64,000 nucleotides of DNA from Ferroacidibacillus organovorans (GCF_001642725.1 NZ_LSUQ01000002.1:1-64000); one strand, 5' to 3'; shown: positions 8,744 to 18,802, counted from the stretch's first letter. A program made the numbers and translations. The notes: generated from the sequence alone by a model not told the origin.

Positions 8744-9955
8744 ATGTCGGCGACGCTCAATGACACGAATCACGAAGCGATGCATCTCGAAGAGACGTAC
8801 GGCGCAACCAACTACCACCCGCTTCCGATTGTTCTTGCAAAAGGCGAAGGCGTTTGGGTGGAAGATCCGGATGGCAACCGCTATATGGATATGCTGAGCG
8901 CCTACTCCGCGCTCAATCAAGGTCACAGGCACCCGAAGATCATTCAAGCGCTCAAAGATCAAGCGGATAAAATTACGCTGACATCCCGTGCGTTCCACAA
9001 TGACCAGTTGGGTCTCCTCTTCGAGCAACTCGCGAAGATTACCAAGAAAAACATGATTCTTCCGATGAACACGGGCGCAGAAGCGGTAGAAACGGCCGTC
9101 AAAGCGATTCGCCGATGGGCATACGACGTTAAAAAGGTGCCTGATCAGCAGGCGGAAATTATCGTCGCCTCAGGCAACTTTCACGGGCGCACGACGACGA
9201 TCATCTCGTTTAGCTCAGATGAAGCGTACCAGCGCGGCTTCGGTCCACTCACTCCCGGATTTCGGATTGTGCCTTACGGCGATCTTGACGCGCTGCGCGC
9301 CGCGATCACGCCGAATACGGCGGCGTTTCTCGTCGAGCCCATCCAAGGTGAAGCGGGTATCGTCATTCCTCCGAACGGCTATCTTCAAGCAGCGTTTGAA
9401 CTCTGTAAGGAAAACAGCGTACTCTTTGCCGCCGATGAGATCCAAACAGGGCTTGGTCGCACAGGCAAGATGTTCGCGTGCGATTGGGAGAATGTCATCC
9501 CTGATCTCTACATCATCGGCAAGGCACTCGGAGGAGGCGTTTTCCCCGTCTCCGCCGTGGCTGCCAACCGCGATATTCTTGGCGTTTTTGAACCCGGTTC
9601 ACACGGCTCGACATTTGGCGGAAACCCGCTCGGCAGCGCGGTTGCGGTCGCTGCGCTACGCGTGATCGAAGAAGAAGGCTTGGCCGAGCGCTCACAGACG
9701 CTCGGGGCATACTTCCTGGAGAAGCTGAAGACACTGGGCAACCCGCTGATTAAAGAAGTCCGTGGTCGCGGTCTATTTGTCGGCATGGAGTTGACAGAAA
9801 AAGCGCGCCCGTACTGTGAGAAACTAAAAGAACGCGGACTGCTCTGTAAAGAGACGCACGACAACACAATCCGCTTTGCACCGCCGCTTGTCATCACAAA
9901 AGAAGAGTTGGACTGGGCATTTACCCAGATTCAATCCGTGTTTAACCCTTCGTAA
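8744..9955 (+). CDS. rocD: Ornithine aminotransferase
   Basis: 403 aa from the ATG at 8744. That start has AGGAGG with 7 bases spacing; the ATG at 8738 is only one base from the SD. It is a PLP enzyme turning ornithine plus 2-oxoglutarate into glutamate semialdehyde and glutamate. The PLP lysine is in [15 protein letters not shown], and the cofactor-binding [12 protein letters not shown] is intact. It follows rocA in the same direction and is closed by a strong terminator, so rocF downstream may use its own promoter. Confidence 0.95.
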   Translation: MSATLNDTNHEAMHLEETYGATNYHPLPIVLAKGEGVWVEDPDGNRYMDMLSAYSALNQGHRHPKIIQALKDQADKITLTSRAFHNDQLGLLFEQLAKITKKNMILPMNTGAEAVETAVKAIRRWAYDVKKVPDQQAEIIVASGNFHGRTTTIISFSSDEAYQRGFGPLTPGFRIVPYGDLDALRAAITPNTAAFLVEPIQGEAGIVIPPNGYLQAAFELCKENSVLFAADEIQTGLGRTGKMFACDWENVIPDLYIIGKALGGGVFPVSAVAANRDILGVFEPGSHGSTFGGNPLGSAVAVAALRVIEEEGLAERSQTLGAYFLEKLKTLGNPLIKEVRGRGLFVGMELTEKARPYCEKLKERGLLCKETHDNTIRFAPPLVITKEELDWAFTQIQSVFNPS

Positions 9956-9964
9956 TGCATGCCC

Positions 9965-10000
9965 TTCCTCGCGACTGCAGCACTGTCGCGAGGAATTTTT
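9965..10000 (+). terminator. Intrinsic terminator after rocD
   Basis: A perfect 11-bp stem TTCCTCGCGAC/GTCGCGAGGAA (9965-9975 with 9985-9995), 9-base loop, then TTTTT. It lies ten bases after the rocD stop. Confidence 0.9.
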
Positions 10001-10081
10001 ATACATAGGATCAGAGCGCTTCTTACCTGACCCTTTTTGTGTGCTCGCTTAAAATAGATTCCAAGGAGTTGTCACTTCACC

Positions 10082-10981
10082 ATGAAAGAATTGCGCATCA
10101 TTGGTGTCCCGTCTGATCTTGGTCAAGGCCGACGCGGTGTCGACATGGGGCCGAGCGCCATCCGCTACGCGGGACTCTCCACCGCCCTCGAACAGCTCGG
10201 ATACACAGTAAAAGATCTCGGCAACATCAATGTTCCGACACCTGAGATGAACGAGTTAAACCGCAATAGCAAATTGCGCTACCTCCACGAAGTCAAGGAA
10301 GTCGCCGAGAATTTGAGCGCGATCATACGCAGCGTAACGGAAAACGGCCACCTCCCGATCGTACTCGGCGGCGACCACAGCATCGCGATCGGCAGTCTTG
10401 CCGGCATGGCACAGTCGAGTCAAAACTATGGGGTCATCTGGTTTGACGCGCATGGCGACATGAATACGGCGGACACCACGCCGTCTGGCAACATCCACGG
10501 CATGCCACTCGCCGTCAGTCTCGGCTATGGCGATCCGTCGCTCGTTGCGCTTGGCGGTTTGACACAAAAAGTCCAAGCAAAAAACGTCGTCCTCGTCGGC
10601 ATCCGCTCGATTGATTCGGACGAAGCAAACCTGATACGCGAGGCGGGCATCCGCTGCTACACGATGGCCGAGATTGATCGCCGGGGCATGGCAGAAGTCA
10701 TGGCAGAAGCAATCCAGATTGCGACGGACGGCACCGATGGCATTCACCTCAGCCTCGATCTTGACGCGCTCGATCCAATGTTTGCACCGGGTGTTGGCAC
10801 TCCTGTGAACGGCGGCGTCACCTACCGCGAGGGGCATCTCGCCATGGAGATGCTCGCAGCGTCTGGCGCACTTGTCTCCGTCGATGTGGTTGAGGTTAAT
10901 CCGATTCTCGATGACGGAAACCGCACAGCGCAAATGGCGGTCGAACTCGTGGAGTCACTCTTTGGAAAAACGGTCTTGTGA
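10082..10981 (+). CDS. rocF: Arginase
   Basis: 299 aa, typical of Bacillus arginase. It hydrolyses arginine to ornithine and urea with a two-manganese centre. Ligand motifs are complete: GGDHSI, DAHGDMNT and SLDLDALDP. The N-terminal IGVPSDLGQGRRGVDMGPSAIR is characteristic of true arginase. SD AAGGAG is 13 bases before the ATG. It lies past the rocD terminator and supplies ornithine for RocD. No arginine permease (rocE) is present, although the EamA gene follows. Confidence 0.95.
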   Translation: MKELRIIGVPSDLGQGRRGVDMGPSAIRYAGLSTALEQLGYTVKDLGNINVPTPEMNELNRNSKLRYLHEVKEVAENLSAIIRSVTENGHLPIVLGGDHSIAIGSLAGMAQSSQNYGVIWFDAHGDMNTADTTPSGNIHGMPLAVSLGYGDPSLVALGGLTQKVQAKNVVLVGIRSIDSDEANLIREAGIRCYTMAEIDRRGMAEVMAEAIQIATDGTDGIHLSLDLDALDPMFAPGVGTPVNGGVTYREGHLAMEMLAASGALVSVDVVEVNPILDDGNRTAQMAVELVESLFGKTVL

Positions 10982-11042
10982 TGTCTTCTTAGAGGAGATC
11001 TGCGGGCACAGCGCGAATATTTTATAAAGCACACCATCCCGT

Positions 11043-11996
11043 ATGGTAACGTTTCGATTGTGGGTGTTATCACTGAATCACTATAAAGGCGTGGCGATGG
11101 TACTTTTCGCCACCGTTTTCTGGGGCGTTTCTGGCACCGCCGCGCAAGTTTTGTTTCAGCAGGATCACGTGAGCCCGTATTGGCTTGTCACCGTGCGCAT
11201 GAGCGTATCCGGCTTTCTCCTGCTTTTACTCGCACTCTCCCGGTTTGGCTTCGGCTCCGTTTTTTCCGTCTGGAAAAACAGGCAGGATGTTGTTCGACTC
11301 GTGCTACTCGGCTTTTTTGGACTGCTCGGCGTTCAGTATACCTATTTTGCCTCCATTCAGTACGGAAACGCGGCAACATCAACCCTTTTACAATATGTCG
11401 GCCCCATTTTCATCACCCTCTATGTCGCTTTTCGCAATCGCCGCATGCCGCGCGTGCGCGAGCTCACAGCCATCGCCTTCGCACTATTCGGCGTCTTTTT
11501 GCTCGTCACAAACGGCAACACGCGCCATTTTGAGGTCGCACCGCTCGCCGTTGTGTGGGGTCTTTTGTCAGCGCTCACTGTCGCCTTCTACACGCTGTAC
11601 CCCCAAACTCTGCTCAAACGCTACGACCCGGCCATCCTGATCGGCTGGGGGATGCTCCTTGGCGGACTCGGACTCGGACTCGGCGAAAACCCGTTTCGCA
11701 TGCCGATCCACACTACGCCGCTGCTTTGGTTACTTGTCAGTTTTGTCGTCATTTTTGGTACACTGATCGCATTCTATATGTATATCTCAAGCCTGAACCA
11801 TATCTCCGCATCCGTCGCGAGTCTGCTCGCCTGTGGAGAACCGCTCTCGGCCGCCGTGATCGCGGTGACACTCTTGCACGTACGCATGGGTCTTCCCTCT
11901 CTTCTCGGCGCCGTCTGCATCCTGATCACTGTCACGCTTTTGGCGCAAAAAGAACGCGTGACAGAGTCACCGCCAAATATCGCCACGCCACGTTAA
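11043..11996 (+). CDS. EamA/DMT family transporter
   Basis: 317 aa, about ten membrane helices arranged as two EamA repeats. The first repeat begins with FATVFWGVSGTAAQVLF and the second near VVWGLLSALTVAFYTLYP. Such proteins export or import small metabolites; the substrate cannot be told from sequence. The ATG at 11043 has no ribosome site. An in-frame ATG at 11097 has AAAGG at good spacing but would trim the first helix, so the start is uncertain. It lies behind rocF on the same strand, which may link it to amino acid metabolism. Confidence 0.85.
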   Translation: MVTFRLWVLSLNHYKGVAMVLFATVFWGVSGTAAQVLFQQDHVSPYWLVTVRMSVSGFLLLLLALSRFGFGSVFSVWKNRQDVVRLVLLGFFGLLGVQYTYFASIQYGNAATSTLLQYVGPIFITLYVAFRNRRMPRVRELTAIAFALFGVFLLVTNGNTRHFEVAPLAVVWGLLSALTVAFYTLYPQTLLKRYDPAILIGWGMLLGGLGLGLGENPFRMPIHTTPLLWLLVSFVVIFGTLIAFYMYISSLNHISASVASLLACGEPLSAAVIAVTLLHVRMGLPSLLGAVCILITVTLLAQKERVTESPPNIATPR

Positions 11997-12065
11997 CGCT
12001 CCTTCTTTGTATAGATTAAAGCATACCTATGCATACTTCCTATGTATTCCAAAGGAGGTGTGCGT

Positions 12066-13697
12066 GTGGGCAAAGGAGCTTCCGAGCAAACCGACGCGAA
12101 GGACGCTTCATCTTCCAAAGGCGACGCGCGACCACACACTTCAGAAGGATTTCTCCACTCCGAAAAATACCGTGAACATCCCATTTTTAAAGACATTGAC
12201 ATCAACGAAAAACTACTGCGCAAACAATTCGAAAAATGTTCCGATGTCGTTTTTAGGCCTTTTGCTCTTCTCGGCGCGCGCAAGGCGCTCATCGTCTACG
12301 TCGATGGACTCGTCGATTCAAAGGAACTTGAAGCAAACATTCTAAAGCCCCTCACCACGGCGCAGGGGGCGACTGCCTACGGCCGCGACGCGACACTCTC
12401 CACTGTCGAGAAATACATCCTGCCCATCGCAAACATCGAACCCATACAGACGCTGTCGCGCACTGTGACGATCATTTTGCGCTGGCAGGTCATGCTGTTT
12501 GTCGATGGTGAAGAAAAGGCGCTCGCGCTCAGCGTCAGCAAGTGGCCACAGCGCTCCGTCACCGAGCCAGAAACTGAAGCGGTGATTCGCGGCCCGCGCG
12601 AAGGATTCACCGAGAATGTGCGAACGTCCACCGCACTGATCAGGCGGCGCATTCACACGCCTGAACTCAAGACAGAGAGCATGCAAATTGGCCGATTGAC
12701 GCAGACCCAAGTGGTGCTTTGCTACATCCAGGGGCTGATCGATGACAAGGTGGTTGAAGAAGTGAAAACAAGGCTCAAGCGCATCGAGATCGACAGCGTT
12801 CTTGAGTCGGGGTACATCGAAGAATTGATTGAAGATACACCGTGGTCGCCCTTCCCACAGATTCAAAACACTGAAAAACCGGATGTTGTCACCGCGCTTT
12901 TGCTCGAGGGTCGCTTCGCCCTCTTGATCGACGGCACACCCTTCGCACTCGTCGCGCCGATCAATCTGTGGGGAGCGCTCGCCTCCCCTGAGGATTACTA
13001 TGAACGCTATTTGATCTCCACGATGATTCGCTGGCTGCGCTACACTTTCGGGCTCATCGCGCTTTTTTTGCCCGCGCTGTACGTGGCGATCACCACGTTT
13101 CACCAAGAATTTTTGCCATTCTCTCTCTTACTGTCTGTGGCGGCGGCGCGCGAGAATACCCCTTATCCAGCCGTCGTTGAGGCGCTGATCATGGAATTTA
13201 CGTTTGAGGCGATTCGCGAGGCGGGCGTCCGCATGCCAAAGGCAATCGGCTCCGCGATCAGTATTGTCGGCGCTCTCGTTATCGGGCAAGCGGCCGTGCA
13301 GGCAGGGATCGTCTCGGCGCCGATGGTGATCATCGTCGCCATCACCGGGATCGCTTCCTTCACCATTCCGAGGTTTAATTTTGCGATCGCGCTGCGCATG
13401 TTGCGTTTTCCAATCATCATACTCGCAGGGCTTTTCGGTATCTTCGGTATTCTTTTTGCAACCATTTGTATCGTGCTTCACATCTGCAGCCTGCGCTCGT
13501 TTGGCATGCCCTACACCTCACCGATAACGCCCTTGTCCATTCCCAATTTGAAAGATACATTGTTTCGCGCGCCGTGGTGGGCGATGCGTCAACGTCCTTA
13601 TCAATCGAGTAAAGCGAATCTCACAAGGCAGTCAACCGCCGCATCGCCCACCCATCGCATACCCGGTTTTAAGAAACAAAAAGAGGGGTCCGAATAG
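12066..13697 (+). CDS. gerKA: Spore germinant receptor A subunit (GerA/GerKA family)
   Basis: 543 aa from GTG 12066, chosen because AAAGGAGGTG ends just before it; the in-frame ATG at 12042 lies upstream of that SD. The large soluble N-terminal domain (to about 320) is followed by several membrane helices containing the family signature around GALVIGQAAVQAG. In spores this protein sits in the inner membrane with B and C subunits and binds nutrient germinants. It heads an A-C-D-B operon, with one base between its stop and the C subunit. Which germinant it recognises cannot be said; GerKA is a family label only. Confidence 0.92.
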   Translation: MGKGASEQTDAKDASSSKGDARPHTSEGFLHSEKYREHPIFKDIDINEKLLRKQFEKCSDVVFRPFALLGARKALIVYVDGLVDSKELEANILKPLTTAQGATAYGRDATLSTVEKYILPIANIEPIQTLSRTVTIILRWQVMLFVDGEEKALALSVSKWPQRSVTEPETEAVIRGPREGFTENVRTSTALIRRRIHTPELKTESMQIGRLTQTQVVLCYIQGLIDDKVVEEVKTRLKRIEIDSVLESGYIEELIEDTPWSPFPQIQNTEKPDVVTALLLEGRFALLIDGTPFALVAPINLWGALASPEDYYERYLISTMIRWLRYTFGLIALFLPALYVAITTFHQEFLPFSLLLSVAAARENTPYPAVVEALIMEFTFEAIREAGVRMPKAIGSAISIVGALVIGQAAVQAGIVSAPMVIIVAITGIASFTIPRFNFAIALRMLRFPIIILAGLFGIFGILFATICIVLHICSLRSFGMPYTSPITPLSIPNLKDTLFRAPWWAMRQRPYQSSKANLTRQSTAASPTHRIPGFKKQKEGSE

Positions 13698-13698
13698 C

Positions 13699-14904
13699 AT
13701 GACGTGGCGAAGCTTTCAAACTGGATTCGTTGGCATGGTTATCCTCTCCTTCTTTTGTACAGGGTGTTGGGATGCTACGGAGATCAACGAGCTTGGCATT
13801 GTCGTGGCGAGCGGCGCCGATCTCGTAAAACCGTCTGATCCACACTCAAACATAAAAGCTTACGTACAGGTCGCACTGCCAAGCCAACTCGCCGGCGGCG
13901 CGACAGGCGGCCCCAGCCCTTCGGGCAGTCAGAAAACGTTTGTGCTCGAGGAGGGCGAAGGGCCGACCGCCGCATCTGCACTCACGTCCATTCAGCAAAG
14001 AATGTCTAGACGCTTCTTTTTGCGTGACCGTCGAGTGATCATCGTGGGAGAAGCGTACGCAAAACGCGGGCTGTCTGACCTGCTCGATGAGATGATACGC
14101 AACCCAGACGCGCGACTGCGCTCCTACATACTCGTGGCGCATGGGGTCACACCAAATAAGCTCCTGAAACTCGCCTACCCACTCACGCGCCTTCCCGCCG
14201 ACGCGATAGTCGAACTCGAGCAGAGCCACCAAGCGATCACGATCAACGTGGTGCAATTCGTCAAGGTGTTGACAGGAAAGAGCGATCCGTACGCGATGGG
14301 CATTCGCATGCTGAATACGTCCTCAGGCAAGCAGGGTAGGATTTTTGAATTGAATGACGTCGCCGTATTTAAAAAAGACAAGATGGTTGGCTGGCTACGT
14401 GGTGAGGCGTCTAGGGGATTTTTCTGGTTGCAGCCACAGTCCATGCAACTGCGTAGAAATTCAATGGCGGTTCCCGTTCCTGGTGGGGGGTGGGTCACAT
14501 CGCAACTGGTCATCTTAAACCATGTCATTCTTCCGTCGTGGGGAAAAGCCGGTCCGCGTTTTTCGGTCAACGTAGAGATCTCCGATGACATTCTCGAGAA
14601 TATGAGCCGTTTAAAGCTCGACCAGTCGCATGATGTGAAAATCGCAGAGCACGCAATCGAGCAAAGCATTCTAAACCAAATCGTAGCCCTTCTCACCACA
14701 TTGAAACAGACGTATCACGCGGATATCGTTGGGTTTGGCGATCTTTTATTCGCTCGCTATCCGAAGCAGTGGAGAACGATTGAGTCACACTGGGATCAGG
14801 TGTATAGCCGCATGCCTATTCAAATCAACGTCAAGGTTCACATCGTCCGCAGCGGTCTAATTGGGGACTCTGTTCTCAACAAATCTACGTCTCAAGGAAG
14901 GTGA
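13699..14904 (+). CDS. gerKC: Spore germinant receptor C subunit, Ger(x)C lipoprotein
   Basis: 401 aa. The signal peptide ends in a lipobox (FFCTGC) directly followed by WDATEINELGIV, the hallmark start of GerC proteins. The mature protein is a lipid-anchored soluble protein on the outer face of the spore inner membrane and is needed for receptor function. The normal length and the three-domain look of the family are kept. It starts one base after the A subunit. Its last codons carry the SD (AAGGAAGG) for the small D subunit. Confidence 0.93.
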   Translation: MTWRSFQTGFVGMVILSFFCTGCWDATEINELGIVVASGADLVKPSDPHSNIKAYVQVALPSQLAGGATGGPSPSGSQKTFVLEEGEGPTAASALTSIQQRMSRRFFLRDRRVIIVGEAYAKRGLSDLLDEMIRNPDARLRSYILVAHGVTPNKLLKLAYPLTRLPADAIVELEQSHQAITINVVQFVKVLTGKSDPYAMGIRMLNTSSGKQGRIFELNDVAVFKKDKMVGWLRGEASRGFFWLQPQSMQLRRNSMAVPVPGGGWVTSQLVILNHVILPSWGKAGPRFSVNVEISDDILENMSRLKLDQSHDVKIAEHAIEQSILNQIVALLTTLKQTYHADIVGFGDLLFARYPKQWRTIESHWDQVYSRMPIQINVKVHIVRSGLIGDSVLNKSTSQGR

Positions 14905-14908
14905 TCTC

Positions 14909-15139
14909 GTGGGAATGCTCATTGTGCTACTCTTGTTTTTTGTTCTGCTGGCACTTCTCATCGATACACGCCAACTGCTGGAGACCAGATCGGTTAAGAT
15001 ATGGGCCGTTTATAGCCTCTTGATGCTGATCGGCGTCACCCTCGTGATCCTCTCACTGACCCCGATTCACCAAGTCAATCTGTTTTTTCCAATTGAACGG
15101 GTCATGCGTCCCGTGAGTCAGTGGGTGTTTCAACTTTGA
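14909..15139 (+). CDS. Small two-helix membrane protein, candidate germinant receptor D subunit
   Basis: 76 aa from GTG 14909, which has AAGGAAGG at good spacing; the frame is also open back to 14861, inside the C gene. It is almost entirely two membrane helices (LIVLLLFFVLLALLI and VYSLLMLIGVTLVILSL) joined by a short basic loop. Short two-helix D subunits are known in some Bacillus receptor operons and modulate response. Position between C and B supports that role, but there is no sequence motif to prove it. It starts 4 bases after the C stop and its end overlaps the B start. Confidence 0.7.
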   Translation: MGMLIVLLLFFVLLALLIDTRQLLETRSVKIWAVYSLLMLIGVTLVILSLTPIHQVNLFFPIERVMRPVSQWVFQL

Positions 15140-16272
15140 AGACAAGCAATCGCACGGTGATCTCCAATCTTCAATACTTTTCACTGCTCGTCGGGGGAAC
15201 GATCGCATTCGCCCATTTTATCTATTCCCATATCGTGATCGCTTACGCTGGGCGAGACGGGTGGCTGTCCGTCCTTTTTTTTGGCGTTCTCTGTCAGGTC
15301 ATGGCGTTTGCCTTTACAAAGTTAGGCGTACTCCAAGGTGAACGTTCTCTCGTGCAACACATCACATACGTGTGGGGGAAATGGATTGGTTTGTTTCTCT
15401 CCACGCTCTACATCGTCTACTTTATCTTCATAGCGTCCCTCACGCTACACCTGTTTGCCTCCTTTCTCGGGATCATCTATCCGCGTACACCCACCGTGAT
15501 TTGGCTCTTTTTCCTCACCATCGCAATCGTCTGGGCGATGTACAGCGGACTCGAAGTGATGGCGCGAAGCGTCGAGATGATCCTGCCGTTCCTATTATTC
15601 TTGGGAATCCTTGCAACCATTCTCGCGATGCCCGATCGCGACTATTCGCAACTCATGCCAATCCTCAACAACGGCCTGCTTCCGGTGTGGCGCGGTTCCC
15701 TGATTCTCGTCACAATGGTCAGTGAGATGGTCGTTTTTAATATGATTGCACCGGATGTTCAAAACCAAAAAAACCTTGTCAAGCAAGGTTTTATCATGGC
15801 ATTCGTGTTAATGATTATGATGTTAGGACCGATCACGGGGCCAGTGATGATCTTTGGTGAAAAAATCGCTCAGATTCTCGCCTACCCAACCTTTGCAGAG
15901 CTTCAGTATCTCGACGCCAAACCGCTGCTTGAGCGACTCGACCTGTTTGGCGTCGTGCTTTGGACATTCGGCGCCTATTTTCGCGTCTCCATTTTCGGCA
16001 TCTGTGCGATGCGCGCCGTTTCTGAAACGACAAAAACGAAGCGCTACAACGCGTATAGCATCCCAATTTCACTTGTAATTGTTGGTTTAGGCCTGGTCAT
16101 GCCGATCGATCGCGCAGACGATTTTGGTTTCCTCTCAGCGACCTATCCGGTCATCTCGATCATCATGGGTCTCCTGATTCCGAGCCTTCTGCTCGTCTCG
16201 ACATGGATCAAAAACGCAGTAGCGAAGCGAAAACAAATGGGGAGAAAACGCGCGCAACCGGATCCCGCATAG
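15121..16272 (+). CDS. gerKB: Spore germinant receptor B subunit (GerAB/ArcD/ProY transporter family)
   Basis: 383 aa with about ten membrane helices and the start pattern of the family (FSLLVGGTIAFAHFIYS). It is related to APC amino acid transporters and is thought to form the germinant-sensing membrane core. GTG 15121 overlaps the small D gene. TTG 15136, overlapping the D stop as TTGA, is an alternative with GGGTG upstream. It is the last gene of the receptor operon and converges with a HAMP protein 24 bases away. Confidence 0.9.
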   Translation: MGVSTLKTSNRTVISNLQYFSLLVGGTIAFAHFIYSHIVIAYAGRDGWLSVLFFGVLCQVMAFAFTKLGVLQGERSLVQHITYVWGKWIGLFLSTLYIVYFIFIASLTLHLFASFLGIIYPRTPTVIWLFFLTIAIVWAMYSGLEVMARSVEMILPFLLFLGILATILAMPDRDYSQLMPILNNGLLPVWRGSLILVTMVSEMVVFNMIAPDVQNQKNLVKQGFIMAFVLMIMMLGPITGPVMIFGEKIAQILAYPTFAELQYLDAKPLLERLDLFGVVLWTFGAYFRVSIFGICAMRAVSETTKTKRYNAYSIPISLVIVGLGLVMPIDRADDFGFLSATYPVISIIMGLLIPSLLLVSTWIKNAVAKRKQMGRKRAQPDPA

Positions 16273-16296
16273 ATGATTACCGCGCCTCATTTCATG

Positions 16297-17463
16297 CTAC
16301 ACTGATCCATCATCCTGAGAATCTACCTCGCGGATGTCGACGGCAAACGTGGCGGTCAACCTCTGCAAGTCGGCAGAAAGCCGTTCGAGCTGCGACGTTT
16401 GGCGATTCACTTGTTGAATCCACGCCAGTTGCCCGTTTGCCGTCGCGCGAACAGTGCGCAACGCCTCACTCAGCGTCTCAACGCGCAGCGCCATCCGTTC
16501 CGCCCCTTGCAACCAAACCTCGACATCCTGTTCCAATTGATGGAAGGAAATCTGATTCCCCACCCCATCCACACGAAAGAGAAGCTGCCGGCTCATCGTC
16601 ACCAACTCGTCTGCCGACTGTCTGTGCGCCGTAAGCGCTTTCTCCATGTGATCCATCACGTCTGAGACATGAAGTGCGCCGCGCACCGTGGCGTCGCCGC
16701 CCGCGACGAGCGTATGAAACGCCAGCTTGAGTTGATCAGATGTCTGAATGATCCCCGACAAGATCCCCTCAAGGTGACCCGCCATCGTCTGAAAGGTCCT
16801 AGCGAGCATCCCGATCTCGTCGCCCCTTCGATCAAACGGCGCGAGATCGACCGCGAGGTTCCCTTGCGCAATATCGTTTGCCGCCGCCGTGATCAGCAGG
16901 AGTGGCCGCGATAACATTCGGCGTGCGAACACGCCGATCAACAACGCCGCAATCCCAATACCAAGAAGCCCGATGATGAGATATTTGAGCAGCAGTTGAT
17001 CAATCGTCGAGAGATCGCGAACGATCGAATAGGTCACCGCAGTGCTGTAGAGTGTCACTCCGTTTACGAGAATGGGCGCGACGACGTAGAGATCATTCCC
17101 TGACAGCTTCGTCACCGTTTTTCCTTGCGTCATGATCCGCTCTACATTTTTAGGCGCGACAGAGCCAATTTTCTGCGGATTTGTAGAAGCGATGTCATAG
17201 AAATAGCCGTTTAACTTATAGATATCAAAGGCTTTGAAGTCTTGGTTTTGTTGACTGAGATGAAGTAAGATGGTCTCAAAGTCGAAATTGGACGCACCTG
17301 ACTGTAAATAAGAATTGATGGTTTGGATGAGGAGCACTGTTTTTTGTTCTGCCTGCCCAATCATCAACGCACGGCTTTGCGTGTAGACAATGCCAAGCGT
17401 CGATCCCAACACGATAAACATGACGAGTAGGAAAAGTGCCATTAGTTTCTTGTATAAAGACAT
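16297..17463 (-). CDS. Chemoreceptor-like membrane protein with HAMP, no signalling tip
   Basis: 388 aa. Two membrane helices (about 7-28 and 165-190) flank an extracellular sensor of about 135 residues with a single-Cache look (FDIYKLNGYFYDIAS). A HAMP domain follows (RPLLLITAAANDIAQGNL), then about 150 residues of helical coiled-coil. The conserved chemoreceptor hairpin (QTNLLALNAA region) and methylation-type repeats are absent, and no kinase or cyclase domain replaces them. It may signal through partner binding, or be a cut-down receptor. SD GAGGTGAGG precedes the ATG. No chemotaxis gene is near. Confidence 0.75.
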   Translation of the reverse strand: MSLYKKLMALFLLVMFIVLGSTLGIVYTQSRALMIGQAEQKTVLLIQTINSYLQSGASNFDFETILLHLSQQNQDFKAFDIYKLNGYFYDIASTNPQKIGSVAPKNVERIMTQGKTVTKLSGNDLYVVAPILVNGVTLYSTAVTYSIVRDLSTIDQLLLKYLIIGLLGIGIAALLIGVFARRMLSRPLLLITAAANDIAQGNLAVDLAPFDRRGDEIGMLARTFQTMAGHLEGILSGIIQTSDQLKLAFHTLVAGGDATVRGALHVSDVMDHMEKALTAHRQSADELVTMSRQLLFRVDGVGNQISFHQLEQDVEVWLQGAERMALRVETLSEALRTVRATANGQLAWIQQVNRQTSQLERLSADLQRLTATFAVDIREVDSQDDGSV

Positions 17464-17608
17464 AGGAAAACCTCACCTCGTCATGAATGCGCAATTCTGC
17501 CGGCTCTCTCATGGTGACACGCGCGATTTCGTGATACATTGATTGAAACTCATCATATCATATCTACTTTATATTCTCGGTTTGTGTTCTTTGGCGAGGT
17601 GACTCCTG

Positions 17609-18802
17609 ATGAAGCTCAATGTTGATGCGCCTGCGATGAGAAGGATCAATCGCGCCACCGTCCTTCATATCATTCGCAATCAACGAACAACATCGCGGAT
17701 TGATCTCGCCCAAATCACGGGTCTGAATAAAGCGACTGTCTCCTATATTGTGGATGAATTGATCGAAGAACAGTGGGTTCAAGAGATCGGATACGGTTCG
17801 TCAACTGGCGGTAGAAAGCCAATTCTTCTGCGCTTTAACGCAAATGCGGCGTATGCGATTGGCATGGATCTTGAACTTCCGTTTCTAAAAACGGTCGTCT
17901 GCAATACGCGCGGTGAAGTGGTCTATAAGCAGGAGCGTATGCTTGACGCTTTGACAAATGCGGACACCGCGACTGCGGTCCTCGACGCGATCATGGAGGA
18001 GGTGCAGGCTGCCCAGGCCGCGGCACCGAAGAGCTCACACGGTTTGGTCGGTATCGGTCTCGCGCTTCCCGGTCTGATCAATGCGAAGACAGGCGCCTCC
18101 CACCACCTGCGCGGCATTACCGAGAGTGACTGGGATCTGCGCGCTGAACTCGCCGAACGCACCACACTGCCCGTCTTCATTGACAACAACGCAAACTGCG
18201 GCGCGTGGTCAGAGCTTTTGAAAAGCGCATCGCGCAAAGAAAACCTTGTGTATATCCATGCGGGATCGAGTATCAATACCGGGATCGTGATCCACGGTGA
18301 GCTTTATAAAGGCCGCTCTGGCGCGGCGGGTGAATTTGGACACATGACCATCTCCCCCATGGGACAGCGCTGCGTCTGCGGAAACTACGGGTGTTGGGAA
18401 CAGTATGCTTCTGAGCGCAGCCTCCTGCAATACATCAACGAAGCGGGTGGAAACCATGCAGCGATCGACTTGCGCCGAGGGCTTATGGAGCAGATCCTGG
18501 ATGGCGCTTATGCGGACAATCGCGCGTATATCCGTGCGCTAAACACGCTTGGACAGCACCTCGGCATAGGAATCGCAAACATCGTAAATGCTCTCAGCCC
18601 CGACCGGATCAGCTTGGGCGGGACGATCTCTCAGGCTTCCACTTTTATTCTCCCGGAGATTGAACGCGTTTTGCAGTATCGACTGATCGGCGCGAACAAA
18701 AACATCCCGATCTCAATCGCATCCGCACACGCCATCGCCGTCGGCGCGGCGACGCATGTGATGAATCAGACCATCTTCCTCGACGAAACGGTTACCCCTT
18801 GA
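17609..18802 (+). CDS. ROK family transcriptional regulator (NagC/XylR type)
   Basis: 397 aa. The N-terminal winged helix (about 10-70, with LNKATVSYIVDELI) is followed by a ROK sugar-kinase-like domain with GIGLALPGLIN and the zinc motif CVCGNYGCWEQ. Such regulators repress sugar operons until the sugar binds. The kinase-type Asp and ATP loops are not clearly kept, so a regulator is more likely than a kinase. Its 3' end overlaps the end of the sugar ABC operon by 11 bases, which makes that operon the best candidate target. SD GAGGTGA. Confidence 0.88.
   Translation: MKLNVDAPAMRRINRATVLHIIRNQRTTSRIDLAQITGLNKATVSYIVDELIEEQWVQEIGYGSSTGGRKPILLRFNANAAYAIGMDLELPFLKTVVCNTRGEVVYKQERMLDALTNADTATAVLDAIMEEVQAAQAAAPKSSHGLVGIGLALPGLINAKTGASHHLRGITESDWDLRAELAERTTLPVFIDNNANCGAWSELLKSASRKENLVYIHAGSSINTGIVIHGELYKGRSGAAGEFGHMTISPMGQRCVCGNYGCWEQYASERSLLQYINEAGGNHAAIDLRRGLMEQILDGAYADNRAYIRALNTLGQHLGIGIANIVNALSPDRISLGGTISQASTFILPEIERVLQYRLIGANKNIPISIASAHAIAVGAATHVMNQTIFLDETVTP

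Noticed and set aside
9965-10000. Operator interpretation of the palindrome after rocD
   Set aside because: GC stem followed by TTTTT directly after a stop codon is a plain terminator.
12342-13106. 254-codon frame opposite the germination A gene
   Set aside because: Antisense shadow with His/Arg-rich, motif-free product.
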